A stretch of DNA of 64,000 bases, from NCBI GenBank assembly GCA_038373865.1, contig JAXGGA010004480.1:23908-87907 (forward strand), written 5' to 3'. The notes under the pieces were generated by a model. The model had not been told where the DNA came from. It was given only the letters and a program-made list of their open reading frames with translations, and searched no databases. The translations under genes and the position numbers were made by a program. Shown in pieces: positions 22,841-33,130 of this stretch. The stretch's first letter is position 1, and every line of letters begins with the position of its first letter. Source of the stretch: Uloborus plumipes. Its lineage: Eukaryota; Arthropoda; Arachnida; Araneae; Uloboridae.

Positions 22841-23796
22841 TTTTCTAGTAACAGCCGACGAAGCTAGTTATGCAACATTCATACCTTTCCCAAAGAGCTT
22901 TTAATGCTAATCACTAAATCACATTTCTTGAAAAGTTTTTACAGTAAATCCGTTAAATTAGGTTACATTTTCAGAGAAGGTAATCAAATAACTGCTAGCA
23001 ATATGCATCGAGTATCAAAATTTCTAATAATCCATGCGGTTGTTTGTATCTTATATGTACACAGCACTTATTGTTCAGTTTTGTACACAACACTTGTTTT
23101 ATACTACACAAAGTAATCTCCCACTCCCCTCCTTGTTTTTTCTTTTTTTTTTTCGAGTGACAGACTAGGGCATTCAATCACATTTTTTGACAAGTTTTCA
23201 GAAAAGTTTTTTAGATAATAGGTTGAATTAGATATTCACTAGTTGTTCATATGCTGTTCAAAATAGGAAGCAAGTCTTAAAATAACTGCAGTTTCCAGCA
23301 GTTGCTAGTATTTTATAAAAGGACTATGAAGTAATTTTTATAACCACCAATATTATTATAATTATTTATCATTATATTACTATTGAGTGACAGTTGACAA
23401 AGCGAGAGTTAAAAACATTTCCATTTCTTGTTATGCTAATCATTAAATCACAGTTCTTGATAAGCTTTTGCAATGTAAATAGTTTTACATTAGGTTAAAT
23501 ATTCAAAAAATATTCAAATGTCTGTTAAAAATATGCAGCAAGCTTTTAAACTAATGAAAAACCCGGCCGTTGCAAGCATCTAATGTGTAGGCAAAGCAAG
23601 TCTTTTTTTTTTTCTTCTTCTTTTTCGAGTGACAGTTGGCGAAGCGAGTTACGTAACATTCCATTCCCCAAAGAGCTTTTAATGCTAATGACGAAATCAC
23701 ATTTCTTGACAAGTTTTTGCAGCGAACAGTTTTAGATAAGGATGATATTCATAAATTAGTCTAATATAACCAATATGTTAATGTTAGCAATAGTTA

Positions 23797-24150
23797 TACT
23801 GTAAAAAAATAAATGTTGTTTTTACAGTATAATTCCGTAAATTTTATAGTAATAAACTGTGATTTTTTTTAAATTTTACAGTGCTAAACTATAAACTTAC
23901 TAATTCTACAGTTTATTACCGTGCATTTTTCAGTTTTAAACTGGAACCTCTGCTGCCAGTATTGTAATGTTGTTTTTGCAGCAAAATAAAGCTAAATTTT
24001 ATAGCAATAAACTGAAAATTTTCTAACTTTGCAATAAGAAACTGTATAATTGCTAGTTTTACGATTTATTACTGTGCATTTTACAGTTTTAAATTGGAAC
24101 CTCGGCTGCCCGTATTATACTGTAGAAACAACAGTTCCTTTTTTACAATG
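23797..24150 (+). mobile_element. family A MITE copy inside the 240-bp array
   Basis: A 354-bp copy with ends TACTGTAAAAAAATAAATG and the complement TCCTTTTTTACAATG, TA on both sides, and both GGAACCTC-GCTGCC cores. It post-dates formation of the array, since it splits one unit. Confidence 0.78.
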
Positions 24151-24546
24151 TAACAAAATACAGAAAGCTTCAAAATAACCGAAGATTCCTGAAGATGCTT
24201 GCGCGCAGGCAAAGATTTTTTTGATTTTTTGTTTTTTTCGAGTGACAGTTGGCAACGAGTTACGTAACATTCCTTTCCCATTTCCCAAAGAGCTTTTATT
24301 GCTAATCACTGAATCACATTTCTTGATACAATGGATAGTTCAAGATTAGGTTATATATTCAGAAGGTAATTAAATGTTTGTTAACAATATGCATGAAACT
24401 CTAAAATTTCTGATAACCTAAGCAGCTACTTGGGTCTCGTTTGTATGCAAAGTAGTTTGTTTTTTAATTGAATTTTCAAGTGACAGTTAACGAAGCGAGT
24501 TACGTAGCATTCTTTTATTCCTTCCTCAAAGACAAGAACGCCCCAA

Positions 24547-24569
24547 TGGGAGGTCACTGTGACCTCCCA
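24547..24569. repeat. perfect 23-bp palindrome
   Basis: TGGGAGGTCAC-T-GTGACCTCCCA is an exact inverted repeat with a one-base centre. It sits at the start of the 300-bp segment that interrupts the 240-bp array and may belong to an inserted element. It contains two GGTCA half-sites facing each other, as in nuclear receptor everted or inverted elements, but function is not implied. Confidence 0.8.
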
Positions 24570-25115
24570 ATAATTTCCGTATTCCGCACATTTTGCTGAC
24601 GATTCGGCAATTTGAAGACAATATTGCAACATTGAGATTATTTGTTCCTTTTAGTTCTCAAAATTGTTTTTTTAAAAGATGCCAAATGTTTTCTCTCACT
24701 AAATGTTATGCATGTACAACATGTGTACATGCTTGTATTTTATCATTCGGTAAAACTAGAACTTCAATTGGCAAATTGATAGTTTTCCCCCTTTCAAAAA
24801 TTTTAGTTCTGGGTGCCCATGCCCAAAGCAGTTATTGCTAATCACTAAATTACTTTTCTTGACAAGTTTTTACAATAACTAATTCTAGATTAGTTTACAT
24901 ATTTAGAAGATAATCCTAGGTTTGCATACAATGTGCAGAAAGCTTTAAAATTTCTGGTAATCCATACAGCTGCTTGTATCTCGTATGTAGGCAAATCGCT
25001 TCTTTTTTCTCTTTTTTGTTCTGAAGTGATGGTTGACGAAGCGAGTTACGCAACATTCCTTTCCCAAAGACTTTTTAATGCTAATCATTAAATCACATTG
25101 ATAAGCAAGAATGAC

Positions 25116-26367
25116 TGCAAAAATAAGAGAATCCAAGAAAAGATAAGAAAACAGAAATCTAGTGTGCTTTGGTTTAAAAAAATGATCAAATATAGTGATT
25201 GGAAGATATTCATCGTTAATCGCTTTCGTCAGTTGAAAGAGTAATGTTGACTCTGTTCACTTATTAAGAACACAAATCATCAAAATTATCAATGAAGAAC
25301 ATATGATTGATAACCTTTCGTTAAAGGGTTAGTTCAATGTAGTCTTTTTTAATAGATTTTCATTTTGAACTTTAGACCTAGTGGTTGGGTGGTCGGCTTT
25401 TAAATAAATTGTGAGTGCTATGCTTTTTGAGTTCTGTAATTGCTTACTATTGAAATTTCTTCAAAAATGAATGTTAAAATTTTAAAAACTCAATCAATGT
25501 ATAAAGCATGCTACATAAAATAAAATGAAATTTAGTTCAATGCAAATGGTTAAAATTTTTTTCGCAAAATTAACTAACAGTTTTAATATTAAGTTTTAAT
25601 TTCTCTTTTGTTTTTAAAAGTAGTAACTTGCTTCAAATATTTTTACACTGTGACAACTTTTTCTGTAAACAATGGAATCATTTTTAAAAACAAGGGCAGT
25701 AAAGATTACTTTGATTGAAAATCTCCAAAAAACAATTCTGCACGTGATATTTTTTTTAATCCATTTGATAATTTATTTGACTTTGGTAAATATAAAGCAT
25801 TATTTTCTTCAGATTTTGGTGAATCTAAATAATTATTTTCAGCAGATTTCGGTAGATTTAACAGTCATTAAAGCATTATTATACATAGGTTTAGGCAAAG
25901 CTAAAGAATGTTTCCTTCGGGTTTTTTTTCCTGTAACGTAGAAAATATGTACACAAAAATAACCCCCCGCTTTCAATCAAACTTCCGTTATCAAGAAAAA
26001 TGAGAAACACTTCATAAAAAGAAAAAAAAAGATGCTTGTAACTTTACATTGTGGAATGTTGCACAATCGAATACAGGTGATGTTTTACTTTTGCTGCATA
26101 ATCAATCTCTGTAGGCTATTGCACATAGCAATAGTTCTTAGACTTATACGCAGAGAGCGGTAAAAATTGTAAAATCTTAAGTGTCAAACAAATTATTTCT
26201 CAGTTTTTCTACGAAAATGCAGAACAACATAGCTCCTGATAGAATCTTGTTCAGAAAAATCTAGTTGTCAAGGAAATTTTAAGTCATCCGGGCTACCTGA
26301 CATCTAGAATTCGACTCACCCCGCATATAGGTGACATTTGATAGATAAACAAAGAGTTGACACTCAC
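25116..26367. other. spacer or intron, no gene seen
   Basis: AT-rich and unique in appearance. If the donor at 26367/26368 is real, this would be the first part of a minus-strand intron. Confidence 0.45.
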
Positions 26368-26457
26368 CTTGAATTCTTCATTTCCACACCAGAATTTAGG
26401 GCAGTAACACCAGTGGCAAAAGGGTAAAATCACGGATCCATAGATAGTAATTCCATT
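26368..26457 (-). other. candidate minus-strand exon end with consensus splice donor
   Basis: On the minus strand the sequence reads GAATTCAAG then GTGAGTG, a consensus 5' splice site at 26368/26367. One frame is open for exactly 30 codons up to the donor, bounded upstream by TAA (26460-26458). It encodes a Cys/Trp-rich stretch (Cys-His-Trp-Cys-Tyr-Cys-Pro-Lys near its middle, then Trp-Cys-Gly-Asn-Glu-Glu-Phe-Lys). That frame has no ATG. A different frame has ATG at 26381 four codons before the donor. The CpG-rich block lies upstream, as a promoter would. I do not recognise the peptide. A non-coding first exon or a chance donor are both possible. Confidence 0.25.
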
Positions 26458-26589
26458 TTATACGAAATAATTATTCTCACGAGAAAAAAAAAGTCGAAGT
26501 ATTAATTAAAATCCACAAAGTAATTCGTCTGCAGACACACACACGAAAATTGACGATCAATGCAGTAATATCCTTTTTTGTTGGGTCTG

Positions 26590-27130
26590 TGTGTAATATC
26601 CACACGTTGTGGGGCACTGACAGCACACCCCTTCAAAGCACGTGCTCCCTTCTAATTACATCACACCAACGCAACCAATCCGTCCGAAGGGAACGAAACT
26701 ACAACAATGCGCAGGAGTGAGGTATCGAGTTGCGTCACCGCGCATCTGTCCGATCAAAACAAACAAACACACACACAAGGTGACGACTTTGTCGTCATCT
26801 TTTGCGGAAACTTTTGTGACAGAGTCCAGAAATGGTGTCCAGTTCCATTTTTCTCTTTTCCGAGGGAGGAGGAGGGAGCAAAAAAAAAAGAGAGATAAAT
26901 TCCTCAACAAAAACTGACGCACTCGCACGGGCAGAGAGAAACGCACTCACTTTCTATAACGCCGAACTGCAAAATCGAGACTTGTTTCGTATATGCGTGT
27001 ACACTTGCGCGAATGCGTGCAGTTTCGCGCAAAAAGAAAAAAAGAAAAAATAGAATGGAAACTTTGCGTTGGTTGGTTGGCTAGTTGTTCCGAGAGAGCG
27101 GGTTTTCGAAACAGGTGCCTTAGCAAGTTG
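26590..27130. promoter_or_regulatory. CpG-rich island, possible promoter
   Basis: Against an AT-rich, CpG-poor background this stretch has frequent CpG (for example ACCGCGCATCTGTCCG and CGCGAATGCG), a CACGTG E-box at 26640, a GCGCAGGAG-type motif near 26708 and GGTGACGACTTTGTCGTCA near 26779. It lies upstream of the minus-strand donor at 26368. No TATA or Inr call is secure. It could equally serve the plus strand. Open frames of 60-119 codons overlap on both strands, which is expected of a GC-richer island. Confidence 0.35.
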
Positions 27131-27273
27131 AATGGGAGAAACAGAATAGAGGCTCTGGATGTAAGCCTTCTGACGGGCGACGTTTGTGTTGTTATTTTAC
27201 TGTCCTTTTTTTTCCTCGGTTTCTTTTTTTTTCTCTCTCTCTCTCTTCGTTATGCCTCTGGTTTTCAGTGGTA

Positions 27274-27862
27274 CTTACACAGTGGGAAAGCACTTTTTTC
27301 ATTCCATATTTTTTTACTTTCGCTCTTACAGCCTGTGATTGACGCAGATTAACTTCCCCGGAATGCTCTTGATTGCGTCATCGATTTTTGTTGTATCAGA
27401 TAGTGGAAAGCTACGGTAGAATCTCGATTATCCGGAATTCAAGTAATCGAAACTTCGTTTAACCGAAGTTGGTTTACTTAATTTTTATACAACAGTAAAC
27501 AATTTTTTTGTCCGCAGCAGCCATATCTGCTGGAGACACAAAATTTTCTTGTCATTTCTATCAAATTTGATTATCTGAAATTCTTTTAACCGAAACCTTG
27601 TTAAACCGAAGTAAATTAGTCTTTATTCAATAATTACACAGTGGGAAAGCACATTTTTCATTCCATATTTTTTTGCTTTCGCTCTTAGAGCCCATGATTG
27701 ACGCAGATTAACTTCGCCAAAATGCTCTTGATTGCGTCATCGATTTTTGTTGTATCAGATAGTAGAAAGTTACGATAGAATCTCGATTATCCGGAATTCA
27801 AGTAATCGAAACTTTGTTTAACCGAAGTAGGTTTACTTAATTTTTATGCAAAAGTAAACAAC
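27274..27862 (+). repeat. 359-bp tandem duplication with pogo-like end motifs
   Basis: The block from TTACACAGTGGGAAAGCAC (about 27274) recurs at about 27633. Both copies contain GATTGACGCAGATTAACTTC, GCGTCATCGATTTTTGTTG, TAGAATCTCGATTATCCGG and TTTAACCGAAGT in order, and they differ at scattered sites. The second copy is truncated at about AAAGTAAACAA. The CTCGATTATCCGGA and TTTAACCGAAG words resemble pogo/Tigger termini, so a duplicated transposon fragment is likely. Confidence 0.75.
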
Positions 27863-27985
27863 ACCTGCAGCAGCTATTTCCGCAGAAGAAATGACGTTTT
27901 GATGAAACTTTGAGAAGAAGGTTTAGGCCTCTCCCCAGGAAATGTTTCAGAATTGAAGTCCGAAACAGTTGTGTATTCTAAATTA

Positions 27986-28468
27986 CTAGTTGCGTGGCCC
28001 GGCTTTGCACGGGGCTACATTAAGGATAAAGATTTTGTCAAGTGACGAGTGTGTCTAAAAGTCCCGATTAGATTTAAGTCAGCATTTTTCCTGCACGCTA
28101 TACAAAAAATTAATACATCGCCAAAAAAGGTTTAAATTCCTCCCCTATAGGAAAAGCAAAAATTTCATACCTACTCCAGAGAAACCCTGATTCAAAATTT
28201 TCAATATCATTAATTTTAAAACTGCTGTTGCTGGGCAACAAATTTTTGCAACAATGGGTTGAAAATTTAATCATTTAACGGGGAAATTACATGAAATTTA
28301 CTGTTTTCCATAATAACTTTTCAAAACTAAGTTTTTTAGAAATAAATTATAGCCTATCCTAATTCCTGTTAATGTAGCTATCTATGGGGAAAAATGGTTA
28401 AAATCAGTCCAGTAGTTTTGAAGATTACCCCGGACATACATGCAGAAGTAGCCATTTATGTATGTAGA
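27986..28468 (-). mobile_element. non-autonomous Helitron, minus strand
   Basis: On the minus strand it starts TCTACATACATAAATGGCTA and ends with the GCCCCGTGCAAAGCCGGGCC hairpin, CACGCAA and CTAG. The base before TC is A and the base after CTAG is T on that strand, matching the A/T insertion rule for Helitrons. The 483-bp interior has no coding capacity. Its end is closely related to the ends of the two elements at 15.5-19.65 kb. Confidence 0.75.
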
Positions 28469-28489
28469 TTGTGTAATATTGTAACCAGA

Positions 28490-28558
28490 ATACATAGTAA
28501 AAAATAAGTATGAAAAATCAATCACCCCTTTCTTGAAAAATTTCTGGATCCGCCCTTG
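28490..28558 (-). mobile_element. single terminus of a CAAGGGCGGATCCAG-type hAT-like MITE
   Basis: Minus-strand CAAGGGCGGATCCAGAAATT followed by a GGGGTGATTG motif matches the ends of the element at 59607-59889. Only one end is seen here. Confidence 0.5.
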
Positions 28559-28577
28559 CCTTCATATGTACAATAAT

Positions 28578-29170
28578 CAGGGGTGCCCACAGGGGGGGAT
28601 TATGGCGCAAGTTGCGCCATCAAAATTTTTGGGGAGATTTTTTTTTAAACTAATTTATTTATTTATTCAAATTATTTATTAATTTATTTTGTTATATTAG
28701 ATCATTCATTAAGTTATTTTTTTTTAATTTATATTATTTCTTTTTTAAATTTTTTTATTTACTTATTTTTTTTTGGGGTGTGTGTGTGTGCTTGGAATGT
28801 CTGAAAGGGAAAAAAAAGCGATTCTATTCTGCGCATAATTCAAACTTTAAAAAAATTAATATAGAAAAAAATAATAGCTATAACTTAAAAAAATAAATAA
28901 ATAATATTTAAAAAAATTATATTTAAAAAATTTAAAAAATAATATTAAAAAAATTTAAAAAATAATATTAAAAAATAAAAATATATTATTAAAAAAAATA
29001 ATATTTAAAAAATAAATAATATTTGAAAAAATAAATAAGTAATATTTAACAAAATAAATAAAATAAAAAAGAGGGGTAAAAATAAAAATAAAAAAGCACA
29101 AGAGAGCTGTGAAAAATTGGGGGGGGGGGGGTATTTGCGCCATTGACCTTGGTGGGGATGGGCACCCCTG
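28578..29170. mobile_element. hAT-type MITE with perfect 8-bp target duplication
   Basis: Inverted ends CAGGGGTGCCCA and the complement TGGGCACCCCTG are flanked by identical ACAATAAT (28570-28577 and 29171-29178). Subterminal GGCGCAAGTTGCGCC and TTTGCGCCATTGACC also face each other. The interior is AT-rich with TTTA/TAAA arms. The 8-bp duplication and CAGGGGT ends identify the hAT superfamily. It is non-coding, and a second member is at 54477-55396. Confidence 0.9.
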
Positions 29171-29484
29171 ACAATAATTGTTTCAATTTTCGCTTTAGGA
29201 TACATACAAATCCAATTATTTTTCAGATAATAAATCGTTCAGCTGATTACACAATTTCGAAAAATCTGATTTATTTTTCGTCCCTCCCTCAGAGAGCAGA
29301 AGTTTCTGGATTGTGACCATGCGGTGAGTTCTCTCCATTCCGGCATTGTGGAGACCTGCGTGAGATTATGCGCTCGCCTGATTATAGACACACGAAAAGC
29401 ACCCTTGAGTCCTTTTTTTACAAGTTTTTTTTTATCCCCTCTTTCCAGTGATCTAAAGCTAGTTGGATAGAGACAATTTGAAGC

Positions 29485-29596
29485 GAGCCATTTAAAGCGT
29501 ATAATTAAGCATAATTAATGATTTCAAGATGAAAATTTTAAAAATTAAGAAGACGCAGTATTCATGGCTTTTTACCTTCGTTATTTGGTGCTTTTA
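29485..29596 (+). repeat. left member of 112-bp direct repeat around a MITE
   Basis: The segment from GAGCCATTTAAAGCGTATAA to GTGCTTTTA ends exactly at the left boundary of the family A copy. Its partner (29949-30061, same order with about ten differences) begins two bases after the right boundary. Confidence 0.85.
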
Positions 29597-29946
29597 CATG
29601 TAAAAAATAAATGTTGTTTTTACAGTATAATACAGCTAGTTTTGCAGTAATAAACTGTAAAATTGCTAATTTTGCAGTAATGAACTGTAAAATGGCTAAT
29701 TTTGCAGCTTATTATTGTGCATTTTACAGTTTTAAACTAGAACCTCTGCTGCCAGTATTATACTGTTGTTTTTACAGTATAATACAGCTAAATATTAAGG
29801 CAGTAAACTGTAAAATTTTTAACTTTACAGTAAGAAACTGTAAAATTGCTAGTTTTACAATATATTACTGTGCATTTTATAGTTTGAAATTGGAACCTCG
29901 GCTGCCAATATTATACTGTAAAATCAACAGTTCATTTTTTGCAATG
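29597..29946 (+). mobile_element. family A MITE copy between direct repeats
   Basis: A 350-bp copy with ends CATGTAAAAAATAAATGTTG and the complement CATTTTTTGCAATG, TA on both sides and two core segments. The 112-bp open frame through it is a repeat shadow. Its neighbours are the two members of a long direct repeat. Confidence 0.8.
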
Positions 29947-29948
29947 TA

Positions 29949-30061
29949 GAGACCATTTAAAGCTTATAATTAAGCGTAATTAATGATTTCAAGATAAAAA
30001 TTTTAAAAATTAAAAAGTCACAGTATTCTTGGCTTTTTATCTTCGTTATTTAGTGCTTTTA
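29949..30061 (+). repeat. right member of 113-bp direct repeat around a MITE
   Basis: Repeats 29485-29596 with small substitutions (GCGTATAATTAAGCAT against GCTTATAATTAAGCGT, for example) and one indel. It starts just after the TA that follows the MITE. Confidence 0.85.
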
Positions 30062-30716
30062 GCTTTCAAGAGTTATGACAGAACGAAGATAAGTTTCGAT
30101 TTTATTTTATTGTATTATTTACTTGTTTGTTTTATTTTAAGGCTAAGGGGAAAATGTCTACAAAACATCTTGCTAAATAAAGGTTTAGATTTTGAGCAAA
30201 TTAAATTAAATTAAGTTGGAAATATCAAAGTTATAGTATAAAGAGTCTACCTGTTTCGTAATGTTACCATTAGATGACATATACTAAAAGCCAAATTATG
30301 TTATAAAATTTGTTTCAACTTAGTTCAACTTAGTTAGCATGCCTTTCTGGATAATATTTAGCAGGATATATAAAGGTTTTTTTCCTTTACTTATTTATTT
30401 ATTTTACTTCATTTTATTTTATACTTTTTCACATATTTGTTTCGCACAGAACCACAGCCATGGCTTACATTTTCCAAAGAAGCACCAAAAAAGAAAAACA
30501 TCAAAGTCTTTAAAACAGCTAGCTGCTCGCGTTTTTTCTTTGTCAGACGTTTTAACTCGAAAGTTTGGTTTATGAACTTTATGAACATCTCAAATGATGA
30601 CTAAAATTATTTAGTTTTCATAAATTCATACATAAAAACATTAAAATGCTAAAGTAAATTAGAGTAAAAATCCGAGTGCAAAAGTTTCGAAGACAAAAAA
30701 AAAAAAAAAAAAAGTA
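30062..30716. other. spacer, no gene seen
   Basis: AT-rich sequence ending in a poly-A run next to the following MITE. No gene recognised. Confidence 0.55.
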
Positions 30717-31055
30717 CACTGCAAAATGTGAACTGTTGTTTTTACAGTATAACACTGACAGCAAAGATTCCAGTTTAAAACTGTAAAATGCACTTTAATA
30801 AACTATAAAAATAGCAATTTTACAGTATATTATCACAATTTTACAGTTTATTACGACAAAATTAGCTGTATTTTCTGTAAAAAGAACAGTATAACACTGG
30901 CAGCAGAGGTTCCAGTTAAAAACTGTAAAATGCACAGTAAAGCAGCAATTTTACAGTTTACTACTGCAAAATTAGCAATTTTTACATTTTTTTCAGTTTG
31001 TCACTATGAAATTAGCTGTATTATACTGTAAAAACAACATTTATTTTTGACAGAG
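30717..31055 (-). mobile_element. family A MITE copy
   Basis: Reverse-oriented copy with ends CACTGCAAAATGTGAACTG and a degraded right end TTTATTTTTGACAGAG, TA on both sides, 339 bp. Confidence 0.72.
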
Positions 31056-31088
31056 TACAGACAAAGCGAAAAAGTAATTCTTTTGATG

Positions 31089-31308
31089 AGTAAAAACCAA
31101 AAAGCAACGTCTAAAAGCACAAATAAGTCAAGTTAAAAATCGGCAAACATGTTTCAAAGGCATAAAGCCTCCTTCTTCAGTGTTAAGTAAGAAATGGAGG
31201 TGGCTTTATGCCTTTGAAACATGTTTGCCGATTTTTAACTTGACTTATTTGTGCTTTTGGACGTTGCTTTTTGGTTTTTACTCATTTGCGCACAAAGTGA
31301 TATGTTTT
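31089..31308. mobile_element. small foldback insertion with 14-bp direct repeats
   Basis: Arms at about 31088-31172 and 31196-31283 are near-perfect reverse complements (landmarks AAATCGGCAAACATGTTTCA and its complement) around a 23-bp loop. Exact copies of TAATTCTTTTGATG lie at 31075-31088 and 31309-31322. The right repeat is 25 bp outside the right arm, so the insert is asymmetric: an arm-loop-arm plus a tail CATTTGCGCACAAAGTGATA. The 14-bp duplication is more like target-primed retrotransposition than a DNA transposon. Confidence 0.65.
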
Positions 31309-32438
31309 TAATTCTTTTGATGGTTTTACGATAATTTGGAAAAAAAAAAAACCTTGCACATTTCTTTGTAATACAGCCCTAATAACAATAACATTTCACA
31401 CTAATGAACATAGGCGTAATTTGGCCTCGAAAAATGGGGGGGCAAACTTTTTGTAAGGGTTTCTTTTTTCAATTAAAATAATGCAAAATGTACTTTTTCA
31501 AAAAAAAAAAAATGATAATGATAATAATAATAATAAAATAATCATAATAAAAATAAATAAATAAACAAATAGTAATAATAATGATGATGATGATAATAAT
31601 ACAAAATCAAAAAATCGAAATACTTTTTACGAAATGTTAAATGTTTTAAAATCAGAACAAGGCAACAGAGACGAGAAGAGTACATCTTACTCTCTGTTAC
31701 TAAGAGTACATCTTAAAGAAAATCTACAGAGGAATTAGTTGCTAAAATTTCACATGTGAAATAGGCATTGTTCATTCATTCGGTCAACTTCTGCAAGTAC
31801 ATTTACTAATCTTAATGAATTCAGGAAACATAAATTAGTAAAAGTGATATTGATTTAACCATTGTTGGGAGCAAAAGGTCTTAATAGCAATGGTAACATT
31901 TGGAAGAAAAATTTTCTTTCACAAGGATTCGAAACCAACATCTTTAAAGTGTTAAAGCTGAATCAATTAAGATTCAAAAAAATTGAAAAGCTGGGTGATA
32001 AACATAGAATGTGAAATGACTCGTCGAATCGAAACTGTATTTCAACCAATAAAATTTATTGCACTGAAAAACTCAATATGTTTGGCAACAACCATTCCGT
32101 ATTCCTAAACTAAAAATTTATTCTTTCCATTTTTTTTTCAACAGGTAGGTCTTGAAATCTTATCGATTTCTAAAATCAATCTCAGTTCTTACTGGTTTTT
32201 TAATCCATGCTATACAAAAAATCTCTGCTCTAAGAATCAAATTTACATACACTGAGTCATAACGTGCGCAACAAGTCAGGAATATCAAAAGCTATAAAAT
32301 AAAATGTGTAATCAAAAGTGACATGTATTACCGAACAGCAAAAAGGAAATAAAAATTAGTTTAAATTTACAAATTAAATATATAAACCGTGAAAACAAGT
32401 ATAAATCTGACAAAAAAAAAAACATATTCAACCAAGCA

Positions 32439-33130
32439 CTAATGAAGGGTAAGGCGCCTTCCTTTCATCTCTGCCTTTGAAGAAAATGCATTGATGACAG
32501 CATCCTTATCTATTATAATGTCCCTTTCAATGTTTAATAACGCAAGGTCTGAATCTTTCTTGCCCTGTTGTGCAGCGCAGATACGTTTTGAGTCTTTTTA
32601 ATGAAGAAAAGCTTCTTTCACTTGATGCGGTGTTCATTGGTATGCATAAGAAAGTTTTATACAATGTATGAAGACTTATAAATCCATTTCTTATATCGTG
32701 TTGCTTAATGTATTTGATTTTGTTTTCCAAGTTATCCGTCTCTGTTGAGCTTTTAAATATGCGATTAAAAATTTGAACTTCAGTTTTGATTTCTTCTAAA
32801 TTTAAACCGTACAAATTGGAAATCAGTTCCAAACTTTGGATTCTAGGTTCATTTTCTGTCAAGACATCTGAAAACGCCACAATTGCTCAATTTCATTAAT
32901 AATTACATCTAAAACTTTAAAATAATTTTCGATTCTATAGTGGTCTTTCGGAGTAGTTGTAGATTGTTTATCTCCGCCTCCTAATTTCTGGGGCACACGC
33001 TTGTGTCTTTGAATGTGAAGAGGTTTAAATCCCATAGCCGTAGAAAGATCGGAAGTAGTTTTCCACAAATTTTCAAACTCTTGATCTGTTCTAAGATTTT
33101 TTAAGATACTCTTTGTTTCCTTGATTATAC
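32439..33130 (-). pseudogene. hAT transposase C-terminal remnant
   Basis: On the minus strand about 230 codons of hAT transposase can be followed in three frames. 33130-32870 holds a Lys-Glu-Thr-Lys...Leu-Trp-Lys-Thr-Thr segment and the Tyr-Phe-Lys-Val-Leu-Asp motif. 32880-32555 holds the hAT C-terminal dimerisation signature Pro-Met-Asn-Thr-Ala-Ser-Ser-Glu-Arg-Ser-Phe-Ser followed by Leu-Lys-Arg-Leu-Lys-Thr-Tyr-Leu-Arg. About 32555-32439 holds Leu-Ala-Leu-Leu-Asn-Ile-Glu and a basic tail ending at TAG. Frameshifts fall near 32870 and 32550. The RNase-H-like catalytic part and N-terminal zinc finger are not seen. The relation is closest in style to the ZMYM1-like or KRAB-less hAT group. It belongs to the element at 31409-35011. 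Confidence 0.85.

Larger units (their letters stand above)
22841..25115 (+). repeat. diverged tandem array, about 240-bp unit
   Basis: Seven unit starts are visible near 22847, 23154, 23384, 23626, 24239, 24478 and 25027. Each has GAGTGACAGTTGACGAAGCG or a close relative, then CATTCCTTTCCCAAAGAGC, AATGCTAATCACTAAATCAC and TTCTTGACAAGTTTTTGCA in fixed order. Spacing is 230-310 bp, except where a family A MITE (23797-24150) and an unidentified 300-bp segment (about 24532-24830) interrupt it. No repeated coding frame persists. Confidence 0.75.

Noticed and set aside
26642..27352. Overlapping frames of 63-119 codons on both strands in the CpG-rich block
   Set aside because: They overlap antisense, include low-complexity Phe/Leu/Ser runs, and match nothing recognised. 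The block is kept only as a possible promoter.
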